64,000 nt of DNA, taken from Poecilobothrus nobilitatus (taxonomy: Eukaryota > Arthropoda > Insecta > Diptera > Dolichopodidae). Numbering within the stretch: position 1 is the stretch's first letter; each line of letters starts with the position of its first letter. The notes under the pieces were generated by a model, which saw only the letters and a program-made list of their open reading frames with translations, did no database searches and was not told the origin of the DNA. The stretch is from the NCBI GenBank assembly GCA_947095535.1, contig OX352774.1, positions 224,180,965 through 224,244,964 of the forward strand. Direction: 5' to 3'. Positions 10,752-24,660 of the stretch are shown one piece after another. The translations under genes and the position numbers were made by a program.

Positions 10752-13700
10752 TTGATCCAATGTTTGGTAAAAATTCTGCAAACAGCGGTACATCCCACTT
10801 TTAAAAACAAACTTCGGCTATAGAAATTTTTTTTGTTAAATACAAAAGTCAAAAAAAAAAACTTAACTATGGGTATTAGGGTTATAAATCAGACTTTAAA
10901 TAATTTGCACGGATTTGGAGGCGGCAGCCCTCATTATTTGAAGTACTTTATCGTTAAAATACTTATGTATATTAAAAGAAAACCTTTTACAATTTTATAA
11001 AGGCAGATCCTAAATAAAAATTTAGTAAAACTTTTTCCATATAATTTTAACAAACCCTATTCCAATAATAATAATAAAAATAAAGGATAATTTTTGATAA
11101 AAAATCTTAACATTTAGTCAATTAATTATAGATATAGAATATAGAATATAGATAGAAATCACTAATAATTATCATTCAAAAAAATAAATATTTGTTTCAT
11201 ATCTTTAAAGAAGACATTTCCAATCTTTAAAAAAAAACTTTTACGAAATTTTCACATCATTTTTGTCAAACAATAATAAAATATAAAATGACGCCTTATA
11301 GTCTAACATGTAAAATATTCTTCTACAGTTACATACAAAATTTTAATGGAATGTTAAAGCATAGATGGCAAAAAGGATTGCGACAAAATCAACAAAAAAA
11401 AATTAATATTAGAATAAAAATAATTCTTTGAGTATTATTAGTCAGCATTTACAGAACATAATAAATTAGAAATTAAAGTAATAAATTATTTAAATGGACA
11501 GCATATGACAATGAAATTTATTATTATATTAAACACTACAACTCAAAAAAAATCTGTATTTTTTTTTCATTAATTATTTGTTTTGATAAAATATTTTTAT
11601 TTTTTCAATTTACGCTTTCTTTTTTTTTTCTTAATTCTTCTGTCGTTATAATTTTAAATAAATAGACTTTGTTGTTGTATTTGTACGTTATTTTATCTTA
11701 TTTTATCTTAAGTTTGCTCCGTTTTCTATTTAGTTTGTGAACGATTTAATTTCAATTACGTTTACTATTTGATTGTGTTCGTTAAAAAGGACACAATTGT
11801 AAACTGAAAAATTTTTATAATGGGGTCAAGTTAAAACTAAAAAAATAAATTCAATGAAGGTCAAATATTAACAGTTCATTTAAAATTCATTTCAATAGCC
11901 AATTTGTTCATGATCCTTATGATTACAAGGTCACCAGGGAGTACATAAAAAAAAAATCTTTCAAAAAAAAAATTAAGGAAAATGTAGCATATATATTTTA
12001 ATTATGATATGGTCTGCAGATTTTATTGTATGTAAAACAAAAATAACAACAAAATTTTTTAACTAAAAATTCAATTCTTTTAAAATTGAAAATAATATGA
12101 AATGAAAGAGTTAAAAAAATAATTGAAATTTGTAAATAAATAAGACTTAGCTTGCTTGTGTTTTCCAAATGAATTGTACTTTTTGTTTAATTAAAATTAA
12201 AATTCTAGTTATTCATTTAATGACAACATCGTTTCTCGTTCAATTTTTTCGTTTTAATCATAAACAACTTACTAAGTTACTTCTTTAATCAATTTTCAAA
12301 ACATTTTATAAAAATTCTTAAAAAATCCTTTTACACTTTCAACACTGAATAATTGTTTTTAACTAACTCTAAATAAAGTTTTTATTCTTGCACGACTGTA
12401 CCTTTTCAACAATCAATAAGAGATTCCTTAAAAGAAAATCTTCAGTATTTTTCTTATATAATTAAATTAAAAAAAAAAAAAAATTTTTTTTTAATAAAAT
12501 TGTTTTTCTAGCAATACATACATATATAAATTCGACCTAAACAACTAAATATTTATTAAAGCTCATTGGAATGTCATGAATTATGACAATCAATTGAACA
12601 AAATATAAAGAAAAACTTTTCAGTATAAAAACAAAAAAAAATAAAAATACGAAACCAAATCCGTCTTTTGTGATTTATCATTTAATTTTTTTTTTTTCGT
12701 TTTATAAAGAAAAGAAAAACAAATATTTGAAGTTTTTCCCTCTTATTTTTCTTTCTTTTTTTTTTAATTTCGTCTGACTACGACATTAAAAAGAAAAAAA
12801 TCTAAATAACTTCTAAAACTTTGACAAAAAAAAAAGTGTATATATATAAAGGCTTGGAATAATGTTACCAAGATACCAATAATAAATTGGGAATTCTAGG
12901 AAATTATATCAAAAAACTGATCTAATCATTAACTGTCTTAATATTTTTGTGTAAAACTTTAAAAATTTTTAGTAAAATTTCAGGTTTTGGTTGATGTTTA
13001 TTCTTGCTTGCTTGCTGCATGATATATTTAAAAACAAATAGAAAATATAAGTATTTAAGGAAAAAAAAGAAAATAGAAAAACTATAACCTCTTTAGCGTT
13101 AAACAAAAATGAAAACTCCATTTCGTCATTCTTTTGAAAAAAAAAATGCATTAATTAATTGCTCCTTTAAATCAAAAAAGTTCACAATGAAAGTTCACAA
13201 TTGAAAGTTCACAAAAATTTTTTTCACAATGAATTACTATGGAAATCGAATTTGAAAGAATTCGATCTTAATTGAATGCTGATCTTAATTTAATATTATT
13301 TAGTTTTTTTAGAGAAGCTTTGTGCATAAATTACAATATTAATATGTTAAGCGGTAACAAAAATATGCAGAACGCTATTGAAAAAGTTTGCAAACTAAAT
13401 TAAAAGAGGCACGAAGCTAAAATAAGAAAGTAATGCAATATGAAATGCCAATAAAAAGCTAGATTCAAAAGCGATTCACAAAAAAATTTCAGTGGTTAAA
13501 CGCATTTTCAAACTATCTATAGAATTTAATCAAAATTAGTTAGAATCTCCAAATTACGATTTACGTTGTATCGATAGGAATTTTTATCAAGGTTATATCG
13601 TTATATATATATTTCCTTTTATTCTGGTATCAATTACGTTAAAAGTTAAGTTTAAAAGTTATAAAAGTTAAAAAATCATTTCAAAACAACCTAAGGTTCC

Positions 13701-14050
13701 TATATAACAAAACAATGAAAATCGAAATTTCAGTATGCGAAAATACAATATTAAACAGTAAAGAAAAATTCTACCAAAGCTAATAGTTTAATTAGTAAAA
13801 ATAATAATAATAATAATAATATTCCACAACCAGTTACCCCTTCCTGACCGCATGCGGGGAGTCACCATTTCTTATTATTATTAATTTTTTTGTATATAGA
13901 CGGAGTGGTAAGACTATCATCATACAAATTGTTGTAACAAAATAAAATAAAAATATTAAATAGCGAATTATAAATATGTACGTATTAAGATAACTCATTT
14001 TGAGAGATGCTATAACAAGAAGTGTGGGGATGCTTAGAAAATTAATTAGA
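10752..14050. other. AT-rich non-coding DNA, no gene seen
   Basis: Short ORFs here are A/T noise. Small landmarks are an (ATA)n run at about 13799-13822, followed by a GC-rich patch with the perfect palindrome CCGCATGCGG at 13848-13857. Confidence 0.55.
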
Positions 14051-14160
14051 TTACAAAATTTAGTTATTGGGCGTCAAAAATTGAAAATTTAATTGAAATT
14101 TTATTTTAAAACACCTGTACACATTTATTAAAATTAAAGCTCCAATATTTTATTTTTATA
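14050..14160 (-). repeat. Fragment of the ~0.8-kb dispersed repeat, minus strand
   Basis: Read on the minus strand it gives GGAGCTTTAATTTTAATAAA, ACAGGTGTTTTAAAA and CAATTTTTGACGCCCAATAA. These correspond to the middle of the copy at 6340-7165 (GGAGCTTTAATTTTTATG, ACAGGTGCCTAAAAA, TCAATTTTTGAGCGCTAAT). Confidence 0.6.
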
Positions 14161-17100
14161 TATTATGTTAGCGGCTCTGCTTAATTATATATACGGCATA
14201 TAATATAACGGTATACCTAATAAAAGTTTATCTGGTTACTCTTTAATCATTTTATTATAAGTAATTTTTTTTTTCTTGTTTTAACAAACCACAAAAAAAA
14301 TTTATAAATTTCTTTTTAGAAATAAAAAATGGAGTAGACTTTATATATATATATATACCATACTAAATGCCATTCGTATACCACAAATTAAAAAGGAAAA
14401 ATCTAAAAGAAAAAATAAAAAACGAAAAACATAAGAAATCTGAAAGCTAAATATAATAAAACAAAATGGCGTTTTAATACACCAATAAATATGTTATACA
14501 TAATATAGGGACAAGGGTGCAAAAAGATATATATATATGACGTAAATATTTACGCATACTTAAAATTCATAAGTATTCATCATTTGTTTGTATTTTGTAT
14601 ATTAATAATTTTTTATATATATTCATTTATTATGCTTATATTATTACCATTATTACGTAAATAATATTCGTAATAAATTTTAAATACATAAATAAATACA
14701 TGTACAACAGTTATTATAAAAATTAAATTTTGGCTAGACAATTTCCTTTCTTTATTTGGGAACGTCGTGCATCATTTGTCAAAACAAAAAAAAAAATTTT
14801 AAAATAATTTGTTTTGGATGTGGGTCTGAAAATAATTATATTTTTTTTAAAAAGTTTTATTTTATTTAAAAACGGTAAAACTTGGGAATAAAAAAATCGT
14901 TTTTAAATACTAATTTAATGCAAGAGATCAAAAGTTACCTTTAATGTCGGTTTACGAAACTACTACACAACTTGAAGTAAAGTAATGTGTAATGTAATTT
15001 TAGGCATACAGATATAGAACTATGGCGTTAAAATTTATCAGATTAATTTTAAAGAAATACAAAAGAGGAACTTTTATATGTAGCCTCTTAACCCCAAGCC
15101 CTCAACTGCAGCGCCCAAAAGTTGTAAAAAGTACTACATACAAAAAACTTTAATAAAGTTTTACCGAATATTTAATATGAAAACAACAGATATTTTTTAA
15201 GCTTTATAAAATATACCGTATTATTTATTATTTAGTATTTAAATTTACTGTTATATGAAAGTGAAATTTAGCAAAATTTCAAAATTACTACATTCCCCAA
15301 ACGTTTAAAGCATATTGAAATTTTTAGACAATTAAGATGTTATAATGAAAATAGTAAGATAAATAAGATATTTTACAGTAATAAGTTTATTAGTAAGATT
15401 TTTTTGATGCAGAGTTCTTGCAAGTTTTACACGACAGAAATTTTCCACGTTTTTTAAAGATTCACATTGATTCTTAAAATATTTCTAAAGATTGTAAAGA
15501 AAACTTAAAGTTTAAATATACATTTTGATTTTCTTTTGAACCAAAAAAGATTTCTACCTTATTTTAAGTGACTGCCATGCTTCTATGGATTAATAAAAAA
15601 AATTATTTATTTATCATAAATATTCAATTTATTATAAAAATCACGTATATATATATATATATAAAATAAACTCTACATTCTCTACATTAAATTTTTGGAA
15701 TCATCTTTTAGAAAGGACTTTTTGGTCAAAGGATAAATATTTTATTCAGGTAATTCAATCAATTGGTACTTCTTCATTTCACTTTAAGTAAAAAAGTTTT
15801 ATTAAATATATATGCAGATTAACTTATTTTATATAAAAAAATTAAAATTATAAAATATAATTTTAATAACATTTTCTTAATATTGTAAAACAACATCAAA
15901 AAAAAATAATACATTATTTTTACGGGGCGTACATTTTTTTTTTTTAGTTCATAATAAAAATTTAAAATGTAATGATGGTTAAAAATAATTACTTTATATA
16001 GCTCACAGATTCGTTTTATTTTCTCGCAATTTAAAATTTATTCTTTTTCACCAGAAAAATTTTTTTTTGGTGAAAAAGAAAGAAAATTGGATTCCAAGAT
16101 ATTTCCAATTTAGAATAACTCCTTACAAAATTTTCGAGATTTTATAATAACCACTTAATCCTATATTACCATATTTCTGTATATTTTAAAAATAATCAAA
16201 TGATTTGATGAAATTTCAATTTGAAATCATTCAAAATTTTCACCTTAACCTTGACCAACTTTCGGAAAAAAAAAAATAGTTTTCTTTAAGTCACTCGTTT
16301 CCTTTACATTAAAATGGAAAATTAATAAATCAATTTCTGTTCTATTATTTTTTTAATTGAAATCTTTTAAATGAATTTTAAATGAAATAAGGATATACTT
16401 ATGTATTTTTATAAAAAAAAATTCTTAAAAGTTCATTATGACTGCCAAAATTAAGTTAAAGGTTTTTTTTTTATAAAAGGATTGAATACGAGTTTAATTA
16501 AAATTAGTAAGTTTTTTATATGGAAAAGTCGAGTTGTTTCTTAGGGGAGTTTAAAATGCAAAAGCAGATATAAAATATTTATAATCCAACTATGCCTTTA
16601 AATTTAAAAAAAAAAAAAAAAATTTATAAACTATTTTTACGAATGAAGGACGAAAATGAATATAGAAAGTTTATTTACTTGCATTAAAATTTTATAAAAA
16701 CTTAATAAATTTTTAAGATGAAATAAAATTTTTAAAGCTAAGGAATATTTATTATTAAAATTTAGACATGATAAAAATAATGTTATAAACCTAAAACCTA
16801 ATCATTAATTATAATGTTACATAAACTTAAAAAAGAAAATATACAATTAGATATATATAGATATTAGATATAGATATTAGATATACAATAGATAATACAG
16901 ATAGATATAGATATAGATTAGATATAGAATAAATTAGATATATAGATAGATATACAATAGATACATTTTTCTTTTTCAAACTTAAAAATTTCCTATAAAA
17001 ACGTCCCATTTCCCATTTACTTAAAATAATAAATTATTTGCCTCATAAATATGGCAAAATAAGTTAGGCAAAAATCAATGATTAAATTTTGTCTAATTTA

Positions 17101-18430
17101 ATTTAATATACTTATGTATCATAATTTATTTTAAACAGCATGTCTTCCCATCAATAAAAACATAAAAATTTATTACTAAAAAGTTTTTACATAAAATTAA
17201 AAGTCTTATTTTTTATATATATATAGGTAATTTAATTACTAATTAAAATACCTTTAAACTTTAATCTTTCTTTTTTCACATATTTAAATATTTGTTCTAC
17301 TTATTTCTAATATTTTAATTTTTAATGTAAAATCAATATAAAAACCTTAAGGATTCTTTTCAAAAAAAAAAAAAAAAAATTCCTAATTATATTTTGAGTT
17401 TTTTTTTTTTTTTTTTTGACATATAATTATTTTAATGAGAATAATATTCTAATTTAAACTTATAAACATCAAAGTGCTTAGAATTCATGGACAAAGCACT
17501 TAGCATTTTACTCTTAATACATATTTTCTTTTTCTTTCTGTTTCACTTTCTCTCATTTTATTAATCTACATAATAACGATATAAATAATATCTAACTGTG
17601 CAACAGATTCTTTTTATTGTAATACATCATAAAAAAAAAAAAATTAAAAAAATATGATTTGAGATTTTTATTTTAATATTTTAATTTATTTTTTTCTTTT
17701 CTTTTTATTTGAATTTTAAATTATAAATTATGAATAAATAAAGCTTTACCTGTTCCATAATAAAATATGGAGAAGTAAAAATCAAACCCTCATTTTAATT
17801 TCTTTGTTAAAAGAATTTATTTCTAAAATAAAACATGAAAACACAACCATAAAAAAAAAAAACCCACACAAATTTTTTATATGTGTGTATTATCTTATTA
17901 ATATATATATACTAACATATAATAATTACATCAAAATAATCAAAAAAAGAAAGTAATTCATATACAAAAAAATATCAGAAGGTCAAAAGTCAAAAACCAG
18001 ATCAAAACAACATATCGAATAGAATTTTTAGAGTCAATATAAAAGCATAAATTTTATTTTTTTTTTTTAATTATTTTTTCTTCGAAAAAAAATTAAAAAC
18101 ATAGAAAAGAAATTGAAAGAAATACAAAAAAAAAAAACGAAAAAAAGAATTAATTAAAAATGTAATTGTTTTCCAACAAATTAAAGCGAAATAATGGCAT
18201 TTCAAAAATTATTTTATGTTTTTTGTTATATTAATGCGATGCGATAATCTTTGATTGAATGAAAATTAAATAATAAGTTTTTGAACTTTTATGCATAAGC
18301 TTAAATTAAAAAATAAAAAGCTTAATTTAAATTAAAATAAACATTAAAAAAAAAAAAAAATTATTTTTGTTTTTATTTATGTACATATATTATATATATC
18401 TAATATTTAATTTAAATTTAAACGTGATGG
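14161..18430. other. AT-rich non-coding DNA with simple repeats
   Basis: There is no gene. TA runs lie near 14341-14356 and 15645-15662, and many A and T homopolymers are present. Confidence 0.6.
16846..16970. repeat. GATA/TAGATA-rich microsatellite
   Basis: Imperfect tandem AGATAT, TAGATA and GATA units run for about 125 bp. The short minus-strand ORF across it, with repeated Tyr-Leu-Ser-Ile, is a by-product of the repeat. Confidence 0.85.
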
Positions 18431-18474
18431 TTTTAATGTTTGAAGTATGAAAAAAAGAACAATAATGAGTACGA

Positions 18475-19175
18475 AATTCAATTTCTCAAAATTCCAATCA
18501 TACAAAATCCCAAATTATCACAAGATCAAAAATTATACAAAATCTCAACTTTCGAAATTTTATTCTCGTGCTTTGAAGAGTTTAGGTATGAAATTCCAAA
18601 AAAAAAAAATCCCATTTATACAATCCCCCAAAAAAAATTCCAAAAATCAAAATTAATTAGTGTAGTTGTAGTTTTAAGTTTTTAGTTAAATTGTCAAATG
18701 AGATTTAACCGAAATTTCCTCTTCAAATATTATTTTCCTTAATAAATGAATAAATAAATCGAAATAAATAGATATTATAGATTCAAAGAGAAATAAACCT
18801 ATTTTCTATAGATAGTAATAAAAAAGTTGTAAACAAATAAATTTTACCTGGAAATAAACTAAACTAAAAATCAATATAAATAACCTATTTTATTAGGTGA
18901 CATATTATATAAAAATATTTTGAAAACGTAAAACCTTGCTTTTAAATCCAACTCTTAAATTCCTCCTAATTCTGAATCTTGCATATAATATAAGTATCCT
19001 GGAAAAACCGAATACCCTGATTTTATAACTAACTCTAAAATCCTTCTTAGCTGAGAATATCGCATATAAATATATGTATATATAATTTTTGGATTTTATA
19101 AGTATATATAATATTGGAATTTCGTAATTTTAAGATTTTGTAACTTTGAGATTTTGTGATTTGGGATTTCGAGAC
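18475..19175. repeat. Inverted pair of CAAAATCCCAAA-type minisatellites around a tandem 110-bp unit
   Basis: 18475-18660 has irregular tandem ACAAAATCCCAAA-like units on the plus strand. 19082-19175 has the same type on the minus strand (CGAAATCCCAAATCACAAAA). Between them, 18910-19090 carries two tandem copies of the dispersed 110-bp unit (AACTCTAAAATCCTTCTTAG, GAATATCGCATATA). The two plus-strand ORFs over the first block are repeat artefacts. Confidence 0.55.
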
Positions 19176-20232
19176 GCTCTCTGAGTAAACTAATTAGATT
19201 TGGTAAAAAGGAATTTTTCGTTTCCCCTCAAAATATGCAATTTTTTTTCTAGCATATTTTCTTAATTTAACCCGTTATATAACCAATTTCTAGCTTATTT
19301 GTTTTGAAAATGTGAAAAAAATTTTTCGATTTACATACTAACTAGTTTTTTTTTTACTAAACCTGAAACCTTTTACTACTGAATTTTTATTTCATAAATT
19401 TTGACAAAAATATATCGGTTAGTTATAAATATAAAAACTATAATATTTTTATCATAAGCACTTATATATGTATTTAAAAAAAAACTTAACTTATTTTAGT
19501 CTTTCTAAATGGTCAAATATGTTAATAATCTAATGGTCTAGACCAGACCAAATATCTAATGGTCTTTTATGTTAATAATCCCACAATATATAGCTGATAG
19601 ATAGCAAACTTTATATTTTCTTACCTTAAAAGATTAACTAATAAATTGTTAGTTTAAAAAGTAAAATTTAAATAACATTTTTACTTAAGGTAAAACGGTC
19701 AAAAACCTGTTTTTGTACCTTATTCACAAGATATATAAAAATACTTAGTGTCAAAAAAAAAAGAACATAAATTTAATAAATTAAATATTTATGTAATTTC
19801 TATTGTTCAGTTTCTATTTCATCTTTAGAATTTATTACGAATTCTTTTTTATGTATATAAATATATTACAGAAAATATATTCATTAAATGTTGAATCATT
19901 TTTCCAACAAAATATAAAAACAAAAAAATTTAATTTATTTTTTATTCTATAATACGTATATATGTATATAGAGTACAAGAAAATTTATTCCGCTTTTTGA
20001 AAACAGATTATAAAATTTATTTTGTTGTAAACCACAACCGATAAAATAAAAACTATAATTACCACATCATAAAATCTTTTAAAATGAACATTATATTTTC
20101 CAAAAAAAAAAAAAAAAATTAAAACATTTAATTTCCTTCAAAATTTTTAAAATGCTTATACATATATAGTTATAATCTAAAATATAAGTTTTCTTTTATA
20201 GTATGATCAAGGTAAATCACATCATTTTCTTA
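19176..20232. other. AT-rich non-coding DNA, no gene seen
   Basis: I see nothing protein-like. The stretch includes a short local duplication of CTAATGGTC near 19530-19565. Confidence 0.55.
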
Positions 20233-20921
20233 TATACAGAGTGATTCGTAAGTAAGTGGCATTGACATAAACCACCGTGTAGAGCATAATGTTTAGGCAA
20301 AAGTTTTGAATGGGTATTAGATTGTGGGCCCAATAGTTTTGAGCTCTTGATTCTTAAAGAAAATTTGGTACAATTTTCTTTGATTAAAATGGTCATAACT
20401 TCTGATACAAACAAGATTAAATCAAAGTAATTTTAAATAATTTTTCAGTCTGATAAAATTGATTTTTAGAAGTTTATTTTTCGTTTATCTCCCGAACGGT
20501 GAAAGCTAATTTAACTTATGGTATACCAAATTAAAGCTAGAGAAAGGGGCTATTTGAAGCTTTAAAGATCTAAAAAAAAATTCATATTATGTTACTATAA
20601 CAAAATTACATTATCTTCTATCAAAAATTAAAAAATTTTCAACTTTAAAACATTTTAGAACAAAAACTTTAAATGAATATACATTTAGAAAAGCTGCTTT
20701 CTCATTCTTTTAAAAACATTTTTCAGAATGATTTAATCTTGTTTGTAACAGAAAAACAGTTTATATCAAAATAAAGAAAATTGTTCCAAATGTCCTTTAA
20801 GACACCACAGCTACAAAATTAATAGGCCTACAATCTAATCTCCATATAAAATTTTTGTCTACACATTATACTCTACGCGATGTTTCATTTTAATGCAATA
20901 ATTTACTAATCACCCTGTATA
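20233..20921. mobile_element. Long-TIR foldback DNA transposon, non-autonomous
   Basis: The ends are TATACAGAGTGATTCGTAAGTAA and the reverse complement of the right end, TATACAGGGTGATTAGTAAA. The similarity continues inward for over 200 bases on each side: GTAGAGCATAATGTTTAG vs GTAGAGTATAATGTGTAG, ATTAGATTGTGGGCC vs ATTAGATTGTAGGCC, and ACAAACAAGATTAAATCA in both. It extends to a central GAGAAAG..GCT pair. It is flanked by TA dinucleotides, compatible with a TA target duplication. No transposase ORF is present; the 65-aa minus ORF in the left arm is chance. Confidence 0.85.
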
Positions 20922-23755
20922 TACATATAAATAAAAAAAAAAAATTTGTTTGTTTTTTTGGACCAAACACAAAAACATTACTTATAGATATATTTAAATT
21001 TTTTTTTTTATGATTAACGTATCACAAATTTTGGTAAATTGTATTATGATTATGTAAAAATGGAAATTGTATACGCGTGATATTTTGATTTATTTAATTT
21101 TAATCGATAATACTTAAAAATTATTTTTTAAAAATCATTTTTGTTTTATAAATAAAAGCAATATAAATGTAAGTACGTGTACTGCATTTAATTTAAAATT
21201 AAAATTTATTGTTTAGAAAGTCAAAAACAAAGAGATATAAAATATTAACTAACCATACTTCAATTTTATTTAAATAAATTTTACATAACTAATAATTTTA
21301 TTACTTAATTTTATTATTTTTAATTCTATTATAATAAAAAAGATATTAATAAATAATATTTACTTAGATACTTAGTGAAAATTCCTAAAATAATTTTTTT
21401 TTTTTTTTTTATTTAAATATCAAAATAATTCTTTTACTAACAATAAAAATAATTTATTTATATTTAAAACATCAAATTTTCATTAATATTTATGTACAAA
21501 ATTAATAAACTAAACCTAAATTAAATTTTAATTCATTAGTTGACAATAAAAATTGTAATAAAATTTTATTATTTATAAGTATTTTAGTACTTCTGAAATA
21601 ATTTATTTTATCAAATTAAAATGAAATAAATTTATGTTTACTTATAATGACAATTTGGATGGAATATAACAGTGCCAAACCACAATAAGACTTTATTTAA
21701 AATTATTTCTTCATTATTTTCAATTTTCATTCTAAATTATTAAATCATTTTAAAGCAGGCAATAGTTTTGGTCATATTGCTGTATTTCACTTTGATAATT
21801 TTACAATAGATAAATAATACATTCTATACAAGATACGTTCTATTATTTACCTATATTTATATATACATATATATATTACATTCATACTTATAGATATGTA
21901 TATATATAAGTATGAATGTAATCAAAAACTTGAATCGAACCATTAAAAATTGATCTTAAAATTCAGGAATTCAAACAGAACAAATAATGACTGACAAATC
22001 TCAAGAGTCTCATCTAAAGAACTATAAAACTCAGTAGTTTTTCTAATATCATCTTCTAACAAACAAAATTAGAAAAAATGGAGGCTGTCGCCCCTAAAAC
22101 CCTAGCTAAACAAATTATTAGAATCCTCATTTTGTAACCAACTCTAAAATCCTTTTAAATTCAGAAATTATTGGCTCTAAAATGGATTCAGATGGACAAG
22201 TATTTAATAATATAATAAAAGTGAAAAATAAATGATGGCTTAAATGTTCATTAAACTGTGACCTTAATATTTCAAATATAAAAGGGACATTAAAACTATA
22301 GTTTTAAATTATAATCTTAATGCGTATAACGGAGGTTGCAACATCATGACAATTTGTTTAAAAAATTTACTTCAAAATATAAAAAAATAAAATTTAAAAA
22401 AAATAAAGTTCAAAATCCGGCTATTTGTAAAAATTATAAAACGCCATTTTAATTTTTAGTAATCTCCTTTCTGCAAATGTCATTGTTTTAAATTCATAAC
22501 TTAATTTTTCCCAACATTTGCGACTTTAAAAATTAGAAAATTATATTTTGATTTATTTTTTACTAAAACTGTGATGTTAAACTTAAAGTAAAGCTCAAAT
22601 CCTATACTGAATATATTTATATTCAGAATATATATTTATACGAATATTTTATATTTAAATACATTTTTTTCGCATTTTTTGTATTCAAATTAACATTATA
22701 CCTATAATGTGAAATCAACATTTATAGAAATTTCGAACCTTCCATCATAAAGAAAATAATAAAATAAGAGTATATTCTCATTCGAGCGTAAAATAAGAAT
22801 ATAATCTGTGAAGATAAGTTACCTTGAAAATAATCATTAATTACTTGAAATCTTTAATTTCCTGTTAAGTCTTTCCACAAACTCACATAAAACTACAGTC
22901 TTCGTTCCACATAGTGTATTTCGATAATTCCCACCTATCCTTACAAAAAAAAAAAATAAAGTATAAGCTTTTTCAGAGCTTATACTATTTTCAATAGATT
23001 TATATTACATATATATTTTATATATATGTACTATAGAATATTAGATTTTGTTAGCTTTTTTTATCCAGTCTAGTTCAATGAATAGAAACAATAAAAGTTT
23101 TAAAAAGTTATACCAATAAGATGCCATTATTTTTTTTTGAATTTATCTAAGAATAACTTTTCTCCTCACATATGCATATACGAGTACTTATTATAATATA
23201 AAATATTCAATATTAAAATAACTCATATTTCAAAAGCATGCAATCAAAATAAAATTTAAGTCAACTAAATAAAACTTTCATAGTCCCTCATAAATCATAA
23301 TCCTAAATACATCATATAAATAAAATGGTATTTTTTGACCAAAATAAATATTAGTTATATGGTATAAAATTTGTCATTTGAATTCATGAAAAATTTACTA
23401 TTTCTTAAAAGTATATTTTTAATATATGATATAAAATATTCGGAGCCATTAAATTATCAAAATAACAGTTCTTAAGTTCTTAAAATAATGGAAAATATTA
23501 TTATTTTTTGTTTTTATATTCAAAAGAGTCCTTTTAAATAACTACCAACATACATGCAATAAAGTTAAAATATACGAGTACTTTAAATAAATGCTCATAT
23601 AATAATATGTATAAACTTATATATATGTCTATAAATAACAATATAATTCTACATTTACCTGATAGAATTAAGGACAATTAAATAGATTGATGTTTGTCAT
23701 TTAGAAAACTTATAAATTTAAAGTTAAACTTCTAAAATGTTCAAATAAAATAAAA
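20922..23755. other. AT-rich non-coding DNA
   Basis: There is no gene. It holds a partial third copy of the dispersed 110-bp unit at about 22085-22185 (CTCATTTTGTAACCAACTC, AATCC, TTCAGAA), the perfect hairpin at 21875-21922, and simple repeats. Confidence 0.55.
21875..21922. repeat. Perfect 18-bp inverted repeat (hairpin)
   Basis: ATTACATTCATACTTATA at 21875-21892 is exactly reverse-complemented at 21905-21922, with a 12-base loop GATATGTATATA. Confidence 0.9.
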
Positions 23756-23759
23756 TAAA

Positions 23760-24660
23760 AGGAGCCTCGGTGGCCTAATGAACATGGGTAAAAGTGTATA
23801 AAATATGTTGTAACTGTAAACATCGAAAGAGTGTGGTCATTACGTGTGTGACACCTTAAAGGAGTGGAGCTAGATATGGTGTCAAAGGTATGGATCGACT
23901 CAGAATCGAATTGGGAGTCGATTAAGTCTAGTACGTCCGTCCGTCCGTCCGCACGATAACTCAAAAAATGAAAGAGCTAGGAAACTGAAATTTTTTTTAC
24001 GTCACTTTTGCAAAATTGTTAGTTTCGATATTTAAATCCAGCTTTTTTGACCACCTGGTTCGAGTAGCTGTCATACAACTTCTTTCATTATATGGAAATA
24101 AGTCAGTGTCTACTGAAGCTAGGTATCTGAAATTTTGCAAAGTTGTGTTGAGTTATAGCACAACAACATCTGTAAGATTTGGTTATGGTGGTGCAACAGG
24201 TGGTGCCATACAATTTTTCTTTTTAAATGAAAATAACTCAGCGTCTCTTGAAGCTAGGTATCTGAAATTTTGTGAAGAGCTGTCCAGTTACATGGCAAAA
24301 ACTTTTGTAAACTTTGGTTGGTCTAGAGCAGCCAGTTCACGCTTCTTGCACTTCTTGGAACTTAATGAAGCTAGGCGTCTGAAATCTTACAAATGATGAT
24401 CAAGTTTTATAGCAACAATTTCTGTAAAACTTGGTTGTGCTGGTGCAATAAATTTGGATAGCTGTCATACAACTCACAATTTACATAAATATATCTCGGC
24501 AGCTATAACGTCAATACCAAAACATCTGAAATTGTTTAAAAGATGATTAAATTATATGGAAACAGGATATATTACGTTCATACGGGTAACCCAGAGTTGA
24601 CACAGTCTACACACAGACACAGGTAACTTATTTTCAAAGATCATATAAGAATTCTTACAA
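23760..24660 (+). repeat. SINE-like head joined to a degenerate ~120-150-bp tandem repeat
   Basis: 23760-23850 is related to the tRNA-like SINE head at 43780 (GCCTCGGTGGCCTAATG, GTATAAAATA, AAACA, GAGTGTGG). It is followed by CCTTAAAGGAGTGGA, a (CCGT)n run at 23936-23952 and ACGATAACTCAAAAAATGAA. Then a GAGCTAGGWAWCTGAAATTT motif recurs at about 23968, 24116, 24249 and 24367, with a weaker match near 24517, each followed by GTAA(A/G)(A/C)TTTGG-like blocks. The 126-aa ORF at 24016-24396 arises from these repeats. A minus-strand relative lies at about 31800-32310. Confidence 0.6.

Noticed and set aside
18440..18685. Two overlapping plus-strand ORFs (81 and 69 codons)
   Set aside because: Both lie in a CAAAATCCCAAA-type minisatellite, and the Lys/Ile/Asn/Pro repetition comes from the DNA repeat.
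20217..20414. 65-codon minus-strand ORF
   Set aside because: It lies in the arm of the foldback transposon and has no homologous look; the other arm does not keep the frame.
24016..24396. 126-codon plus-strand ORF with internally repeated EARYLKFC segments
   Set aside because: The peptide repeat mirrors a DNA tandem repeat whose units continue outside the ORF with stops, so it is a by-product of the array and not a gene.
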